Assembly: GCA_032173965.1 (NCBI GenBank)
Contig: CM063298.1
Coordinates: 6,679,001-6,743,000 of the forward strand
From: Sitta carolinensis
Lineage: Eukaryota; Chordata; Aves; Passeriformes; Sittidae
Reading direction: 5' to 3'
Length of the DNA stretch: 64,000 bases
Part shown: positions 14,331-27,749 of the stretch, in pieces
How positions within the stretch are numbered: position 1 is the first letter of the stretch
Layout of the letters: every line of letters begins with the position of its first letter
The notes under the pieces: model-generated
Seen by the model: the letters and a program-made list of their open reading frames with translations, nothing else
Told to the model about the DNA's origin: nothing
Database searches by the model: none
Translations under genes and position numbers: made by a program

Positions 14331-17300
14331 GTGAGTCTTGGCAGAGGCTCGACCACCTCTTTACTGTTGGTGGAACCTGAGTCACACCACTGACGCTTCT
14401 CTTTGGCAAGAACTTGTTTGGAAGCAAGTGCTTGTCAAAGCAACCTTTTTGAGGACAATTGCACAGGCCTAATAAATCTTTGAGGAGAGAGATTTTAGTC
14501 TAGGATGAAATTTCTGATAAAACAAAACAAATTGTTCTCAATCAGACATGGCTGGTAGATGAGGTTTTAGTCTGGTTTGTGTGAGGGGCAGAAGAGGTTT
14601 GGCAGAGTCTCCTGTCTGGGTGCTGGCTGTGATACCCACTTATTCTCACAGCATATGTTCAACAGACTTTGGACAATCCTTGTTTTGATCTGGTTAAAAA
14701 AGGCATATCTCTCAGACTTTCCACCCTTAGTTTTATCATCTGCTTGCATTTATTTTCCTTGGTCTTCCTTTATAGTAGGATGTGCTGCATTTTGTGCCCC
14801 AAACCAATGTGCATTGTCCTTGGGAAGTCCCGTTCCCATGAGTTCTTTCCAAAATATTGCCAAGAACTTCTGGGAAGACAGATCACTCCCTTAAGGGAAG
14901 TAAGAGATCACTCCTTTTATTTTTCCCAATGCCTTTGTCATTCAAAGATGCAGCTGCCTCACGTCTGGCTTGTGTGTGTATATGCCCTTAAAGGCTGAGA
15001 GGTGTGTGTGGGTTGTGAAGGTTTATGTTCAGGTTTGTCGGTTTTTCTGTCACCTAGACAGAGTGACTGATACTCAGGGCTAATAAAAAGCATTTCTGCA
15101 GGTCAATGACCAGCATTTCTGCAGATTAACAGTCTTTGTGTGTGAATCCAGACCATTCAGACACAGAATTAGCTCTGTTTATACCTATCATTGGAATAAG
15201 AAGAAAAGCTGCTTCTCTAACTATTTCCCATTACACACATACTTTTGACCAGACAGCAGTTGGGTATTGTCCCTTCTCTGTGAATCCATCCTATTTGGAA
15301 GTGGCTGGCAGTCCCTGCAGAGGAATAAAGATCTACTGTTCTAGAGAATTCCTGAGATGGGCTTAAGCAGTTGACACCCAGGAAAATTAAGCTGGATTTT
15401 AAACTCTCAAGTCTCAGATGTTGAACAGTTAGAGTTGATAAATCCTGACTTTGGATAGTGTGAAAATCCTTAATGCCTGTTTTTCTCCTTTGTTGTCTGA
15501 GCACATGAAAGGTTTGAAAGCTGCCCCTGCCCTGTTCTTCAGAGAAAAAGGTTATCTCATTAAGGGGTACCAAAGGAAATGAGGAAGTTTTGCATGGGGG
15601 TTTTTGGTTGTTTGGGTTTTTTTTCTTTATAAGAGTGATCTCTGCTCAGCTGACTGGCCTGATTCCAATCACCCTGCCTCCTCTTTCCTGGTAAAGACAT
15701 CAGTCAGACCTCATTGTGTCTCTGTGACAGTCTGATGCCTGCCTCATCTGCCATTAGTTTCACTTTAGCCAGCTCCTTCCAGTATGAGGATTGCTAAACC
15801 TTGGTGTGATGGCAGAACTGTTCCTCTCTTTCATGGCTTGATGGAGAGGGATAAAGGCAGTGTTTGGAGAAGTGTAGAGGAAATTCATGCTTTAGCCTGA
15901 TTGATTCCTTCGTCAGCACGCTGGGGAACAGCTGCCCCAGATAATGATAGTTAATGACCCTGACAGCACCTCAGTGGCTACTTAGAAGAATGGATTCTGT
16001 GTGTATACAATGCGGGATAGATTTATTGGGAAAGGCGATTTGTCAAAAAACCATGTGATGCAGGGAGCAGAAAAAAACTCTTGCTGCAGATCCTGGAGTA
16101 AGGATCAATCCCATTCTGCTGAGATTTGTCAAACCGGCTTCTCCCAAGTCCTCACACCCCTGCTGTCCCCTCCTCCAAAAGCAGGGCTGTGAGTTAAACA
16201 CAGGTTGGTGTTTAGAGAGCGTAGATACCTCATAGGTCTTGGATAGTGTGTTGTGGTCTTCTGGACTTTTCCTGCCTGCATGCCAATGGCCAAATGTGAA
16301 CTCTTTGTCCTGCACAAGCTGTGCTTTTCCTTCACCTTCCTTGGGTTGGTTTTAGCCATATGGTGCTGACTGTGGTTCTGCAAAGCACTCTGAGCAGCAG
16401 AGCAACACTGCAGCTTCCCACTTACCTGTTTATTGTGTGGGAGAAAGAATACCTTCCCATGTGGACAGTGGTTTATCCAGCTTACCTGTACTCATTGGCT
16501 TGGTGTGGATGGGAATCTGACCCATGCTTTGCATCATGATTTGAAAAACTCAAGCCTCCCTGAGCTGGGAGGTCAGTACAGACTTTGCAATATGCCTTTC
16601 ACAGGACCCACCACATACCCTTCTCCCCAGCCCAGTGGAAAGTTCCTGGATCTCAGAGCAGAGGAGGCTAATGTAAAGCAGCACTGCCTCAGGTGTACTG
16701 GTGATTCAGATGATAGCAGCTGAGAGGATGGTTCTTGGCAGCAGAGTGAGCTAGCTGTGTGTGAAGGTCATTTCTGCTGGTGTTTGTAATAGTGTCAACC
16801 TTGCCTTTGAAAGTTGCTTTCCCTCTTTCTCCTGATCTAAGTGATAATCAAATGTCACCAGCCTCTTCCAGAGCCTTGTGCTCATCATAAGCAGCACATC
16901 AGCTATCAAAGCCTACAGCAGTCTCATTGCACACCTCACAGATAAAAAAAAAATAAATCATTCTCTCTCTGAAAAATAGGCTTAAACACTGGCATCTGAG
17001 CTGGAAATTAAAAATGGGCCACTTCAAAGAATATGGAGATGTTCCAGGGATCAGCTCTTTATCTGGCATCCTCCCAGGATAAGGGACTAAGCCGGGATAG
17101 GCACCTCTGAAACCTCTAAAAGGAGAAAGTTGAAGGAGGAGCTTGCAAGCCCAAGTGTTGTGCTTCTAGAGAGCCCAGACAGATGGGGTCTCCTTGTCTG
17201 GGCCTGTTGATCACAGACAGCTCATCTGGAAAGAAGGCTGGCATGGCAAGGCACTTCCCTGCCAGGACTGATAAGAGCACATAGGGTGAATCTGTGTCTC

Positions 17301-20300
17301 CAGGTGGAGTGGGGCTGGTAGCAGAGAGCGTTTCCAGAGGATTTGAGCTGTTTCCAGTCTTCTGAAGAGAGCAGCTTACACACCTGGCTGCAGAACTGGT
17401 TGTCACTTGGCACTGGTGAGTGCCAATGGTTAAATTCAGTGCAGCAGATGGTGCTTGAACTGCTGGCCTTACCCTTGCTTAGAGATCTCTGTTCTCCAGG
17501 AGCTGGCAGATGAGTAAGGCATTGCCTACCCAAGTTCTCATCCCTTTCCCAATGAAGAAGCTCTCATGCTGCTTTGTCAGCCTTTTGCAGGTACCTAAGC
17601 TGCCTTGGGAGATGGAGCAGAGGCACCCTAAGGGATGCAACAGGGAGCCTGCCTGCCTGCTGTGCTCCCCTGGAAAAAGGGCCAGTCATGAAAATAATTT
17701 GGTTTAAATCCTGACAATGGTGCCTACAATGAAGCCTTGTTTAGGTTTGTTGGCTCACCCAGCTCTGGGGCCATGTGAGTACAAACTGTTGGGTGAGGAG
17801 GGTCCTTCCCTAAAGTGTAATTTCTGCCTTCCTTCCAGCTCTTCCACCTCAGACTCAGGAAAGTGTAGCACTGTTATTAGGTCAATTCCTTTGGGATTTT
17901 TTCCCCCAGGTTTTGGAGCCTGTTTCTAGGTCTCTTACAAAGTTATTGGAGCAGGGCTTTCTGCAGAAGGCTAAACCAACTAAGCCATCAATGAATTTAG
18001 AGCTGTTGGTATTTCCAGTTCTGCTGTTTGGATTTCAAACTTTTTTTTTTTTTTTTTCCCTGGAGGGTTTAAATCTATGGTGGTGATAGATTGCTCTCTA
18101 AAAAGACTGCTTATCTAGCTGGTTTTTTTTTTTTTCCTCTCATTTCTTCAATCCTGGTCAAGTGGATACTGTTAGGGGTGAGCTGCTGAAGGGCACAACC
18201 CAGTAAGAGGGACTGGGCCAGGCAAGTCCCATGCACCTCTCACAGCAGAGGGGATACAGCTCAGTGGGGCACAGCCCTGCTTCTTTATTATTGGATAATA
18301 ACTGTCTAGCAGCATCATGGGATGGGATATGGATTAGGAAAGATAACAAAAGGACAGAGCTTGGTGGAGCTGAGCAGCAAACATTGAGCTATTGTGTATT
18401 AAGCAGCTAACCCGATTAATTGCAGCCTGTTGCAGCCTGAGATGTCCAGCTCTATAGGTGAGGACTGCTGGCTCTAGACATTAGTAGCGTGATTATCGCT
18501 GCTATTATTAAATTGTCTCTGCCAAATGTTCCCAGACAGCTCCCACGTGGGTCCTGTGCTCTGTGTGCTGCTCATGATGCTGTATTGTAGTTATTAGAAA
18601 GTATTGTATTTTAATGAAGAGATAGTTTATAGAGTAATAAACTTCTGTGTTTGGTTGAACAGTCTCAGTTCTCTCTTCCTGTTGGATCACAGCACGTCTA
18701 TTCAAGTAAACGCAGCCCTTGAGACAGAGCCTTCCCAACCCTGCCCAAACAATGATCTCACAGTTACATGCTCAGGAATAAAATCTCTACCCCAGCTCTT
18801 TCCCCTGACTAATAAGTTAGAGGGAAAGCAGACAAGAATTTCTGGGAAATTATTTTCTTGTCTCCATCCCATCTCCTTCCAGGATACTTGGTAGAAGGCT
18901 TCTGGGGCAGAAACTAGGAAAGGGATGTCCAGAGCATGCTAGTGGGGCTGACTTTCTGTATCTGGTGGTTTCTCTGGTAGTTCTGTTCTTTCCACCAGAG
19001 TCCTGCTGTTTACAGCACTGCTCTGCAGAGAACTAGTTTCAGACCATCTCACCTTGCAAACAGTCTCAGGTAACTGTCACTGCCATCCTTAGCAGCAGAA
19101 ATATCTGTGCTAGAGTTGACTCACTGTAGAAACCTGGAGTCACTATGCTACATCCCTTCAAGTGCTGAGACTAAGAATTATAGAGGAGGCTGATTTAGGA
19201 GGGGGTGACAGTTACCTGAAGTCCTGCAGTTCCAGTCTTCTGCTGAGAAATTAGTCTGCCAGTGCCCGCAGTCCTCAATGGCATCTTTTCATATCAACAA
19301 TTGAGCTTTCTGCAAATAGTTTAAGGAGGGATCATTGTGATCTCTGCCCCTCTCCTTTCACACTGCAGGGTGTATTGGAGGATGAGGGAATTGGACTGTA
19401 AATCAGGACACTGTTGCATGTTCATTCTGACAAGCTGCTTCAACAAAGTTACTTCATGTTCTTATATCCCTTTTGGAGCAGAAGAAGCTGCTGCCAGAGC
19501 CCAGGGTAAATAATTCACTAAGAGAAGTGAATATATTCATGAAGAGTTAGTTAAAATGCTGTGCTTCTGTCATGCCTGCTTTTGGAATTGTCAGCTGAGG
19601 AGCTCATTTCAGTGCTGTTTGTGGGGGGCAATGGGGTGAAGCAGTGCCTGTGTGAGGGAGAGAGCCTTGTGAGCTTCACATGCAGATGGAGAGTGATTTG
19701 CAGTGCTGGACAGGACCACTGAGTTCCTGCCTGAGGAGCTGCTGCTCCTGAAAAGAGCACTTTATTCAGGCAGCAGGAGACTCTGATGGGCCTGAGAGCT
19801 GAAGAAGGGGAGCTGGAAATGTAAGGGCACATTCAACCCCACATAAGGGTCTGGATAATGATGTCCACACAGGTTTTCAGAGTGGGGCTGTGGCATGAAA
19901 AGCTTCTTGCTGTTCAGAGTGGATGTTGGTGGAACAAGATGATAAAAAACTCTGATGTGTAGGCCCGAAGCAGGATGGACAAGGTATGGCTAAGTCCACA
20001 CAGCACCTGGTGCTCTGCAGCCAGTGCTTTCCAAAACATGCACAGTATAGTTCAGGTTCACAGTGACACCAGAGTGTGTACTATTCCCTTCTCTTAGAAG
20101 AGTAAATTATGACATGGACAGAGAAGTGACTGTCAGAGCTAATAGGCCAAGCCAGCAGCAGAGCTGAGAGCAGAGTCTTGGTTGCAGATGTTTTATAGTT
20201 CTTCTGCCAAAGGTGACCGACGGAGAGAGGAGCATAAACTATGCAGGTAATTTTCCCCCAGAAGCAAACAAGCATCACTGGCTGCTCTTTCCTTCCCATA

Positions 20301-23300
20301 TGTTGGTAAGAAGCATCTGTGATAAATGCCTGAGTGCAAAGCCATAAAAATGGCTTGTGAACTGTTGCTGGTGTGCAGATGTCTGTGGGACCAGCTGATG
20401 TGGACTGAGATGGGGCAGCTACGCTGGTTTCATGGCAGGTGTTGTTACCACAGTTGGGGAAGCTACTTGTTATGGTGTTGCAAGCCTGATGAAGAAAAGC
20501 AGGGAAATGATGCCCTTAGAGCAGAGAAGCTCCACTGAACTGCTTTTGGCTGCCAAAAAGTCCTGGTAGTACTTTCTTAGTGGAATTTCCCTTTGTGAGA
20601 AAGGGGGCTTCACCTGGCCCAAGGCAGCAGTGTCTGGTTGGCCGCAACAGGAGCAAGCCAGCCCTGGGGGAGTGGAGGTGCCTGAGAGGCTTTTTCTTGC
20701 CTTCTTGGTAAGCTGTGTCACACTTCTGTGTATGATCAACAGTCCCCTGCCATGTGGACCCTGCTTCAGGCTTTGGGGCAGGGAGGGTAACACTGTCTGG
20801 AGAAGTCCTGCTTTCCATTAGAGGAAGGAACCACAGTGATGTTCCACAACTTTTGCTCATACCTTTCTTCTGGGAAGTAATTCCCCTCCTCTTTTCTTTC
20901 TGATGTTTCTCTCCAGAGAATTGCTGTCTTCTATGAACACATCCATCTTGCTTCCCCCCAGTCTCTGCTCTCATAAATCCTTCATCTTCCTAGAGATGGT
21001 GTTTCAGGCTCTGTCATTGTCAAATCCGATCCTTAACTACTCCAGCTCCCACATCTAATGGAGCAAACCTGGTTTTCATGTTACCTCTTTACTGTCAATT
21101 CATATAGAAACCCTTTCTGAAGGTTGGAGAAGTTAATCAGTTGCTGTTCTGCAGTTTGTGGAGAAATGGAAGTCATGAACTAGTGGCAGGATATAGCTTC
21201 TGCAAGAGAAACTGGCTAAATGAGTTTTAAATTTAAAAATCAATGTCTTAATTTCAGATACTTTGTTCTGCCAGCATGTTGGACTCCAGCTGTGCTTTAA
21301 TACTTCAAATGCCACAGAATCCAGAATGCCTGGTGGTTCCAGAGTTGCAGTGGGCTCTTCAGCTTGCCCACATCACTGCTGGAAGGCAGCTGGCTCTGAG
21401 AAGGGGCACCAGCATCCTAGAAAGACATCAGCAGGGAAGTAGACAGCACAAGTATCAGGTGGGGATGCAGAAGGTAGGACTGTGTTGATGTGCTCCTGAG
21501 CAGTTCAGTGTGTACAGGGCAGATGCTCCTGTTTTTGTGCCCTTTCTATGAAAGAGCTGCCTAATGTTAAACTAAATGAGATTTGTTCCTCTGTTTAAGA
21601 TGGCCTGCTCTGTTTTGACTTGATACAGGATTGAGGAGGGGAAAAATCTTCCTCTTTCTAAAGAGACTGGGTTTAGGAAGCTCCTGAAAACATCTTCCTC
21701 TTGGAATCCATCATGCTGCTTAATGTAACCAAAGGGAAGCAAGCAGTGTGCGTTGGGATAGGGTGGTCTGTTACTATTTCCTGGCATATTGATTCTCTGC
21801 TTGCACAGGAAAGCTCTGTCACACAGTCAGCCGGCGGTGATGGATGGCCCTGCCACAAATGTGTCATGGCACCAGCTCAGACAAATGGCTGGGGAGGTAG
21901 GGGAGCAGCCAGGCGTAGGGTGGCTGCACACCACTGCCTCTCTGGTTCCCTGGAAGGGGTGGTAGGCAGTGTGGTGATGTTCTTTCCAGGCTTTCCTTGT
22001 AGAAGGAGGAATGGGAGTAGGGACAGGACTGGAAAAGATGTGAACATCTCACAAGTACCATGTCTTGTAGGGATGAAAGAGGGGTTAAACCAGAAGCTCA
22101 TTCTAAGCATCAGTTCTTGCGGGAACCTACCATGACAGGGGAAAAAATGTGTTTGAGGCTTGGACTTAATTTCTTTTCTGCAATAGTCTTTCTGCAGAGA
22201 GATGAAGCTCATGTACAAACACCATTTTTTATTTACAGAGGTGTTTTCTCTGACTCTGTAAAACGATCCTTAAATTCAGAATGGCTAAATTATCTTCACT
22301 GCTTCTCTGCAGCACTGTTATGTTTCTATCAAAATGCACAAAAAATGTATTTCTTAATATCCCCAGACTCCCATATTTCCCAAACTGTACTACTTTGGAC
22401 GTCTGCTCATCCATATTCATCCTTACTTCACCTGTAAGAACCAGAGTAGAACTGCCCTGTCTCTGAATCAACATCTGAGGCAAGCAGGAGAGACAGCAGT
22501 AACTGACTACAAGGTCTGCTTTATCTGAGAAGAACATTTGTTCCTCAAATAATGAGGGGAGCAAAGAGAGTCTGCAGGAGAAGCAGTTGGATGGTTGGGA
22601 TGAGATTCATCATTATTTTCCTTTATGGCGTAGCCCCTCTTTATTTCTGTCCTCAGCCTCACTTAGATCCTTCACTAAAAATGATGCTTGAACATCTAGA
22701 GGAGACAAGATGAGACAAGAAGGCCTCTGTGCCTTGCTGACTGCAAAGCCTGTGGTGTAGGGGCTTGGAGTGGGTTCAACACTGTGGAAAAATCAGGACA
22801 AGCAAAACCCTTAATTGCTTTTTAAGCATTTATATAAAACAAGGCTTAAAGCAAATTTTTCATGTAACCAACTAACAATCCATGGTGCCCTTCGACCTTG
22901 CTTTTTGGCTCTGGGTGCTGTTGATCATGGTCTGAAGGTGTTTCATACCTGGAACATGTTGCTTATGTCCTCTGTTCTATGTGAAGAGGAACCCATCAAG
23001 GGGTTTTTTTGTGAATCCATGTCTTACTTCACCAGGATCCTTGTGGTGAAGGAACACTGTTGGACAGGTGATGTGACAACAGTTGGTGACATGAAGTAGT
23101 GCTGTGTGCCTCTGCCTTCAGCCTCCTGTCCTGGATAGGGGATGTGAGTGGGGGCTTTGTGTGTGCCTGAGGATCCTGTGCTGCCTCTTTCCTGCTCAAA
23201 GCTGCCTGACAGTCAGCATGTCATCTTCCTTTCATTTTGATTTATCTAAACTGTATCTAGGTTTCATAGTTTCATTTTTTGGCTCGCCTCCTCTCAGGGG

Positions 23301-26038
23301 CAGAGAGATAAATTTGACAGCCAAGTGTTTTAGCTCTCCAGTTCCAGGAGTGAGAAATTCTTCTGCTTCAGGAACTGAGAGAAAACAACCATGGGGCAGG
23401 GCTTTTGTTGTCCTCTCTGAGGCTGGAAGTGTGCAGGGGAGGTTTCCAGTTTACCCAGCACCATTTCTCTCAAGGATCTTGCATCTGCAGAGCACCAGTA
23501 CTCAGGCGGGGGAAGCAGAGCTTGCCTTGTTGGAAGCAAAACTAGTTTGGGTCTTAGTATTGGATCCTCACTCCTTGTATCTTTAATAAATTTCATGAAA
23601 TGCATATTTAATGAAAAACAAATGTATTAAATTCTAGTTGCTTAAGCCAAAGACCATCCATCATTTAGGGGATCCACAAGAATTCTGTTCCTTCAGATTT
23701 CCCTGCCAGAAAACCACTTGGTGGGGCAGAGGAGAGTCTGTAGGAGATGCTTCAAGGATGGGGTGCCTGCCTGAAAGTTGCCCTGACCTGGTCCTGTTGG
23801 CACTAGTGCAAAAAGTGGGGCTTTGAGCAAATGGTGAGAATGGATTTGGGGGATGGAAATAAGTCACTCATTACTGTGTTGAGCACAGCTTGAGGAGATT
23901 CACTGTCTAGTGTGCAGGGGAACAAGTGTAAGACTTCTGAGTCACGTCTTAGCCCAGATACAGGACCAGCTCAGGATGGGGCTGCAGAGCCTGATCACCT
24001 CTCCCAGGCAAGAAGGGAAGGAACAGTCTCAGCACATTTCCAGAGCTGCCCAACCTGCTTTGTCTTATTACTCAGGGCATCTTTTCCTCTTTCTTGTAGC
24101 CTGTGCAGCCCTGGGGAATGCAGCCATGTCACATCACGTGGAACACAGCTCTTTCTGGGTCTCTTGCTGAGCAGATATGGCTGGGAAGCATCTCCCCTCC
24201 GGGGAGCAGTGAGGGAGGTGCAACAACTGTACCCCTGTTTACAATGCCCCTCACCTGCCAGGCTTGAGTGAAGGCAAGGGGAATTGCACACCTGCAGAGC
24301 AATGAGCTGTTGCCTTCCATAGCTCTCTTTGACTGCCCTTGGGGGTGAAAATTTGGCCTAGCACTCCCAAAACAACCTGGCCTTGTGGTACCTTGAAGGA
24401 GTGGATCTGCTGCTGTCAGAGCAGTGTTTGGGGAGGGCTGGTAGATGTCCCCTGTCACTGCAAAACAGTTGGAAGCGAGAGGTTTCCTGAGGCAGCACAG
24501 GATAAAATGTAGCGTATGGCTTGGGAAGGATTCAGCATGGAGCTGGTGTTTGCTGCAGGAGAACGTGAATTTCTGAGGGAGAGTTTTGGAGAGTGCTGGG
24601 GGTGTATGGGAGGCAATGTTCAGTGAGGTTAATCTGATCTTGCTGGGCACAAGAGAGGCAGCATTCACTAACTGTTCTGTAACCATTTTCCCTAGTTCTG
24701 TTCCTAGCAGGGTTTCCCATCTCCAGATGCCTGTTGTGGGGAGCAGAACTGGGCACAGAGCAAGCCTGTGATCTTGTCACCCCATGGTGAGCCTGCCCAG
24801 CTCCTAGCACTGGTGCCAGCCTCCTGTGGACTTGAACTGTGCACTGCTCTGCTTAATTCCTCTGGATTTATATTAATGACATTCAAAGTTGTCTGTAGTA
24901 GTTGTCTCAGCGTTTTGTTGATATTTTCATTACCTGATAATTCACGGCTCTGTTCTGTGCCTCAGACTGGAGCAAGGACAACTCTGTGCAAGCCACAGTG
25001 GCTCACGCATTGCAGCACCAGACTGTAAATCTCACTGCTTGCCGCCCTGCCAGGCAGGTCCTTTTCTCCCCATTACTTGTTAACTCCAGCAGCTGATGAT
25101 CGTTTTTTCCAAGTTGATGCAATTTTTGTGACACCAGAATTAGTTTTCTGCCGCTTTTTATGCCATGCTAGGAATGAGAGTCTCAGTAACTGCTCTGGCT
25201 CAGATTTCCACCCTCAGAGCATTAGCCCAATCGCCTCAATTCATTTTGTCCCTGGCATGTTGTTATTTGTAATAAGCTTTGTGAAATATTGTTAGGCTTT
25301 TTCCTGACATAAGTGAAGTGTAGACGAGCAAACTTTGCGTCTAGAAGCGATGAATTTTAATAGCAGTCTTTCAGCGCTGCATTAGTCCCTTCCAGACTGG
25401 CTTCTCTACCCTGGGATTACTACAGACAGCCTGTTCCTCCTGCCCAGGAAATGGCTGGCTAGTTCTTGCTGTATCATGCTTGACAGATCCCAGGGACAGG
25501 AAAGCTTGCTAGTAGCTGCTGCTCCTGTGCACATAGGGGAGGTCTTGAAAACATTAGTCCAGCTGGAAATGTGTAGGACTTTTACTGGGGTTGACTAGAG
25601 CCAAGTCAGAGCTCAGACATCTCTAAGCCTTTCTGAAATGATGGTATTTAACCAGTGTGTGTGTGGCAGAAGCATCCATGGACTGAAACTCTTGAGGGCT
25701 TAGGGTTCACCAGCTATGTCAGCCTTCTGCTCTGAAGGGCTCGGTGCAGCCCTATGCTCTTGGCGGTGAGAGGGTGAGTCCCTGCGGGAAGGAAACTCTG
25801 GAGGCAGATGCCTGAGCCCATTCCCTTATCTGCTCACTGGCACTGACAGCAAATCACAATTATTTCCTATGCACCTCACCTTTAATGTAGCACCCTCAGA
25901 TAGGGTGGTGCATCAAAGAGATAAGGAGATGCTGTTGCATAGCAGGAGACAGCTGGTGCCAAAACTGCCAGTGCAATGGGAGGAGGTCATGAGGAGTGTG
26001 GGCCTGGGGTTGACTTGAGACCTTCTCTCTCTCTCCAG
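14331..26038 (+). other. TMEM104: TMEM104 last intron
   Basis: This 11.7-kb intron lies between the two TMEM104 exons. It starts GTGAGT and ends with a strong pyrimidine tract (ccttctctctctctccag). No exon is expected inside because the flanking exons join directly at the protein level. Poly-T tracts occur at about 18041-18057 and 18122-18135. A moderately AT-rich stretch at about 24880-25400 lacks repeats and looks like possible conserved non-coding DNA, which is a guess from composition only. I see no other gene or RNA. Confidence 0.85.
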
Positions 26039-26799
26039 CTTTCATCCTTATGATTATTCTGGCCCTCATCCGCATCAGCAGAGGCCAAGCTGAAGGTCAC
26101 CCATCCATGGCCCAGCTGTCGGGCATCCGCAATCTGTTTGGGGTGTGCGTCTATTCCTTCATGTGCCAGCACTCCCTGCCATCCCTCATCACCCCCATCT
26201 CCAAGAAGCAGCATGTCAACAAGCTTGTGCTGCTCGATTACATCCTGATCCTGGCGTTCTACAGCCTCCTGTCTTTCACTGCCATTTACTGCTTCCGCAA
26301 CGACACCCTCATGGACATGTACACACTCAACTTCACCAACTGTGAGATCATCAGCGTGGCCTTCTTTCGGTACTTCCTGGGCCTCTTCCCGGTCTTCACC
26401 ATCAGCACCAACTTCCCCATCATAGCAGTGACCCTGCGCAACAACTGGAAGACCCTTTTCCACAGAGAAGGGGGCACCTACCCGTGGGTGGTGGATAGGA
26501 TTGTCTTTCCTGCCATCACGCTGATTCCCCCAGTGCTTGTGGCTTTCTGCACCCACGATCTGGAGTCCTTGGTGGGGATCACGGGAGCCTATGCTGGGAA
26601 TGGGATCCAGTATCTCATTCCAGCTTTCCTCGCGTACTGCAGTCGGAAAGACACTCAGCTGGTCTTCGGCAGCGGGACAGTGAACAAGCACCTCTCCCCT
26701 TTCCGACACAGCTTCTGGATTGTGTTCGTGCTCATTTGGGGTTTCTCTTGCTTCGTGTTTGTGACTGCAAACATTGTCCTGAGTGAGTCAAAGCTCTGA
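26039..26799 (+). CDS. TMEM104: TMEM104 terminal coding exon (transmembrane protein 104, C-terminal half)
   Basis: TMEM104 is a multispanning membrane protein related to the amino acid/auxin permease superfamily (SLC32/36/38-like). Its substrate is not established. This exon completes an Ala codon from the previous exon and encodes 252 further residues, ending at a TGA stop (26797-26799). Near-identity to mammalian TMEM104 is visible in FGVCVYSFMCQHSLPSLITP, ISTNFPIIAVTLRNNWKTLF, HREGGTYPWVVDR, CTHDLESLVGITGAYAG and the C-terminal FVTANIVLSESKL. About six hydrophobic helices can be seen, at roughly exon residues 1-12, 63-83, 105-130, 155-170, 176-198 and 226-246. The frame is intact and strongly conserved, so the gene looks functional. 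Upstream exons are outside the window. A 240-codon open frame on the opposite strand (25987-26709) is a shadow of this exon. Confidence 0.97.
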
Positions 26800-27666
26800 T
26801 GAGGGTTAGCAGCACACTCCCTCTGGAGCTCCAGAGAATACAGCATTTCAGCTCCCCCTCTGGAACTGTGGAGTGAAGGAGAGAGGAAGTATGAAGGGAA
26901 GTTTCCAGGCTGTTGGCTTGGCAACACGGACTTTCTTCACTCCCCTTTGGGTGTGGGTGGAGTGGATTCAGCCTTGTTACAGTTCTGGTTCTCAGACAAA
27001 GCCCTGGGGCTGAGCCCTTGGCAGCCTGCACCGTTAACCAGTGTCCAGCCATTCCTGCCTTTGGCTCTGTCAGAGCAGCGCATTCTCTCTCGTTCCCTCT
27101 GTGGTTCTCTGTGTGCTGCAGGTCTCGGCACACAGGAGAGACAGCCTTGGCTGCATCAGTAAATGTCCCTTCTCCCAGAGGCAGGAATGTGCTGTGTAGA
27201 ATCCAGAAGGAGTTTGGGATAACTGAGTCTCTTCTTTCTGCGGAGACTTCTTCAGATCAACCGTCTTCAGCTAGCAGCTGAAGGAAAACATAAGGCTGGA
27301 AATAGATCGAATTCAGAAGGAAATAATTTTGTGCTGTTACATTTTCTAGAAGCATTATCATGTTTGTGCACATTGCTTGGGATTGGGGATCTTTTGCTTG
27401 GAGATGGATTTCTCCAACCTGGGAGTTTACATTCACACTTCTATCCTGTTCCCCTGTGCTGTGGCAGCTAAGTTGGGCAGAGCAATGCCGCTCTACATGG
27501 AGTGATACAGCTCTTCCTACTGAAAAGGAAATCAGCACCGGCACACAAATCGGAGCTTTCCACTGGCAGAGCCCTTCTCCCTTTCTCAGCTTTGCCCGGG
27601 GCTGGTAAAAGCAGCCAGGCCCTGACTCCAGCGGCCGGGATCGAGATCGGTGTGGGCTGGGGAGGT

Positions 27667-27749
27667 GCTAATTACCCAGTTCTGACACACGAGAGGCTCC
27701 GGCTGTGCACATTGATGCGTTCCCGGAGCTCCCGTGCTGGGTAATTAGC
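27667..27749. repeat. Nested inverted repeat with TAATTA cores
   Basis: The outer arms are perfect 13-bp inverted copies, GCTAATTACCCAG at 27667-27679 and CTGGGTAATTAGC at 27737-27749. Inner arms GCTCCGG (27696-27702) and CCGGAGC (27723-27729) nest inside. The element sits in a locally CpG-richer patch (about 27590-27750) in the TMEM104 3' region. It could be a transcript hairpin, a cruciform or a pair of homeodomain binding sites. Confidence 0.75.

Noticed and set aside
25987..26709. 240-codon open frame on the minus strand opposite the TMEM104 last exon
   Set aside because: It is a shadow of a strongly conserved coding exon, and its translation has no recognisable domain.
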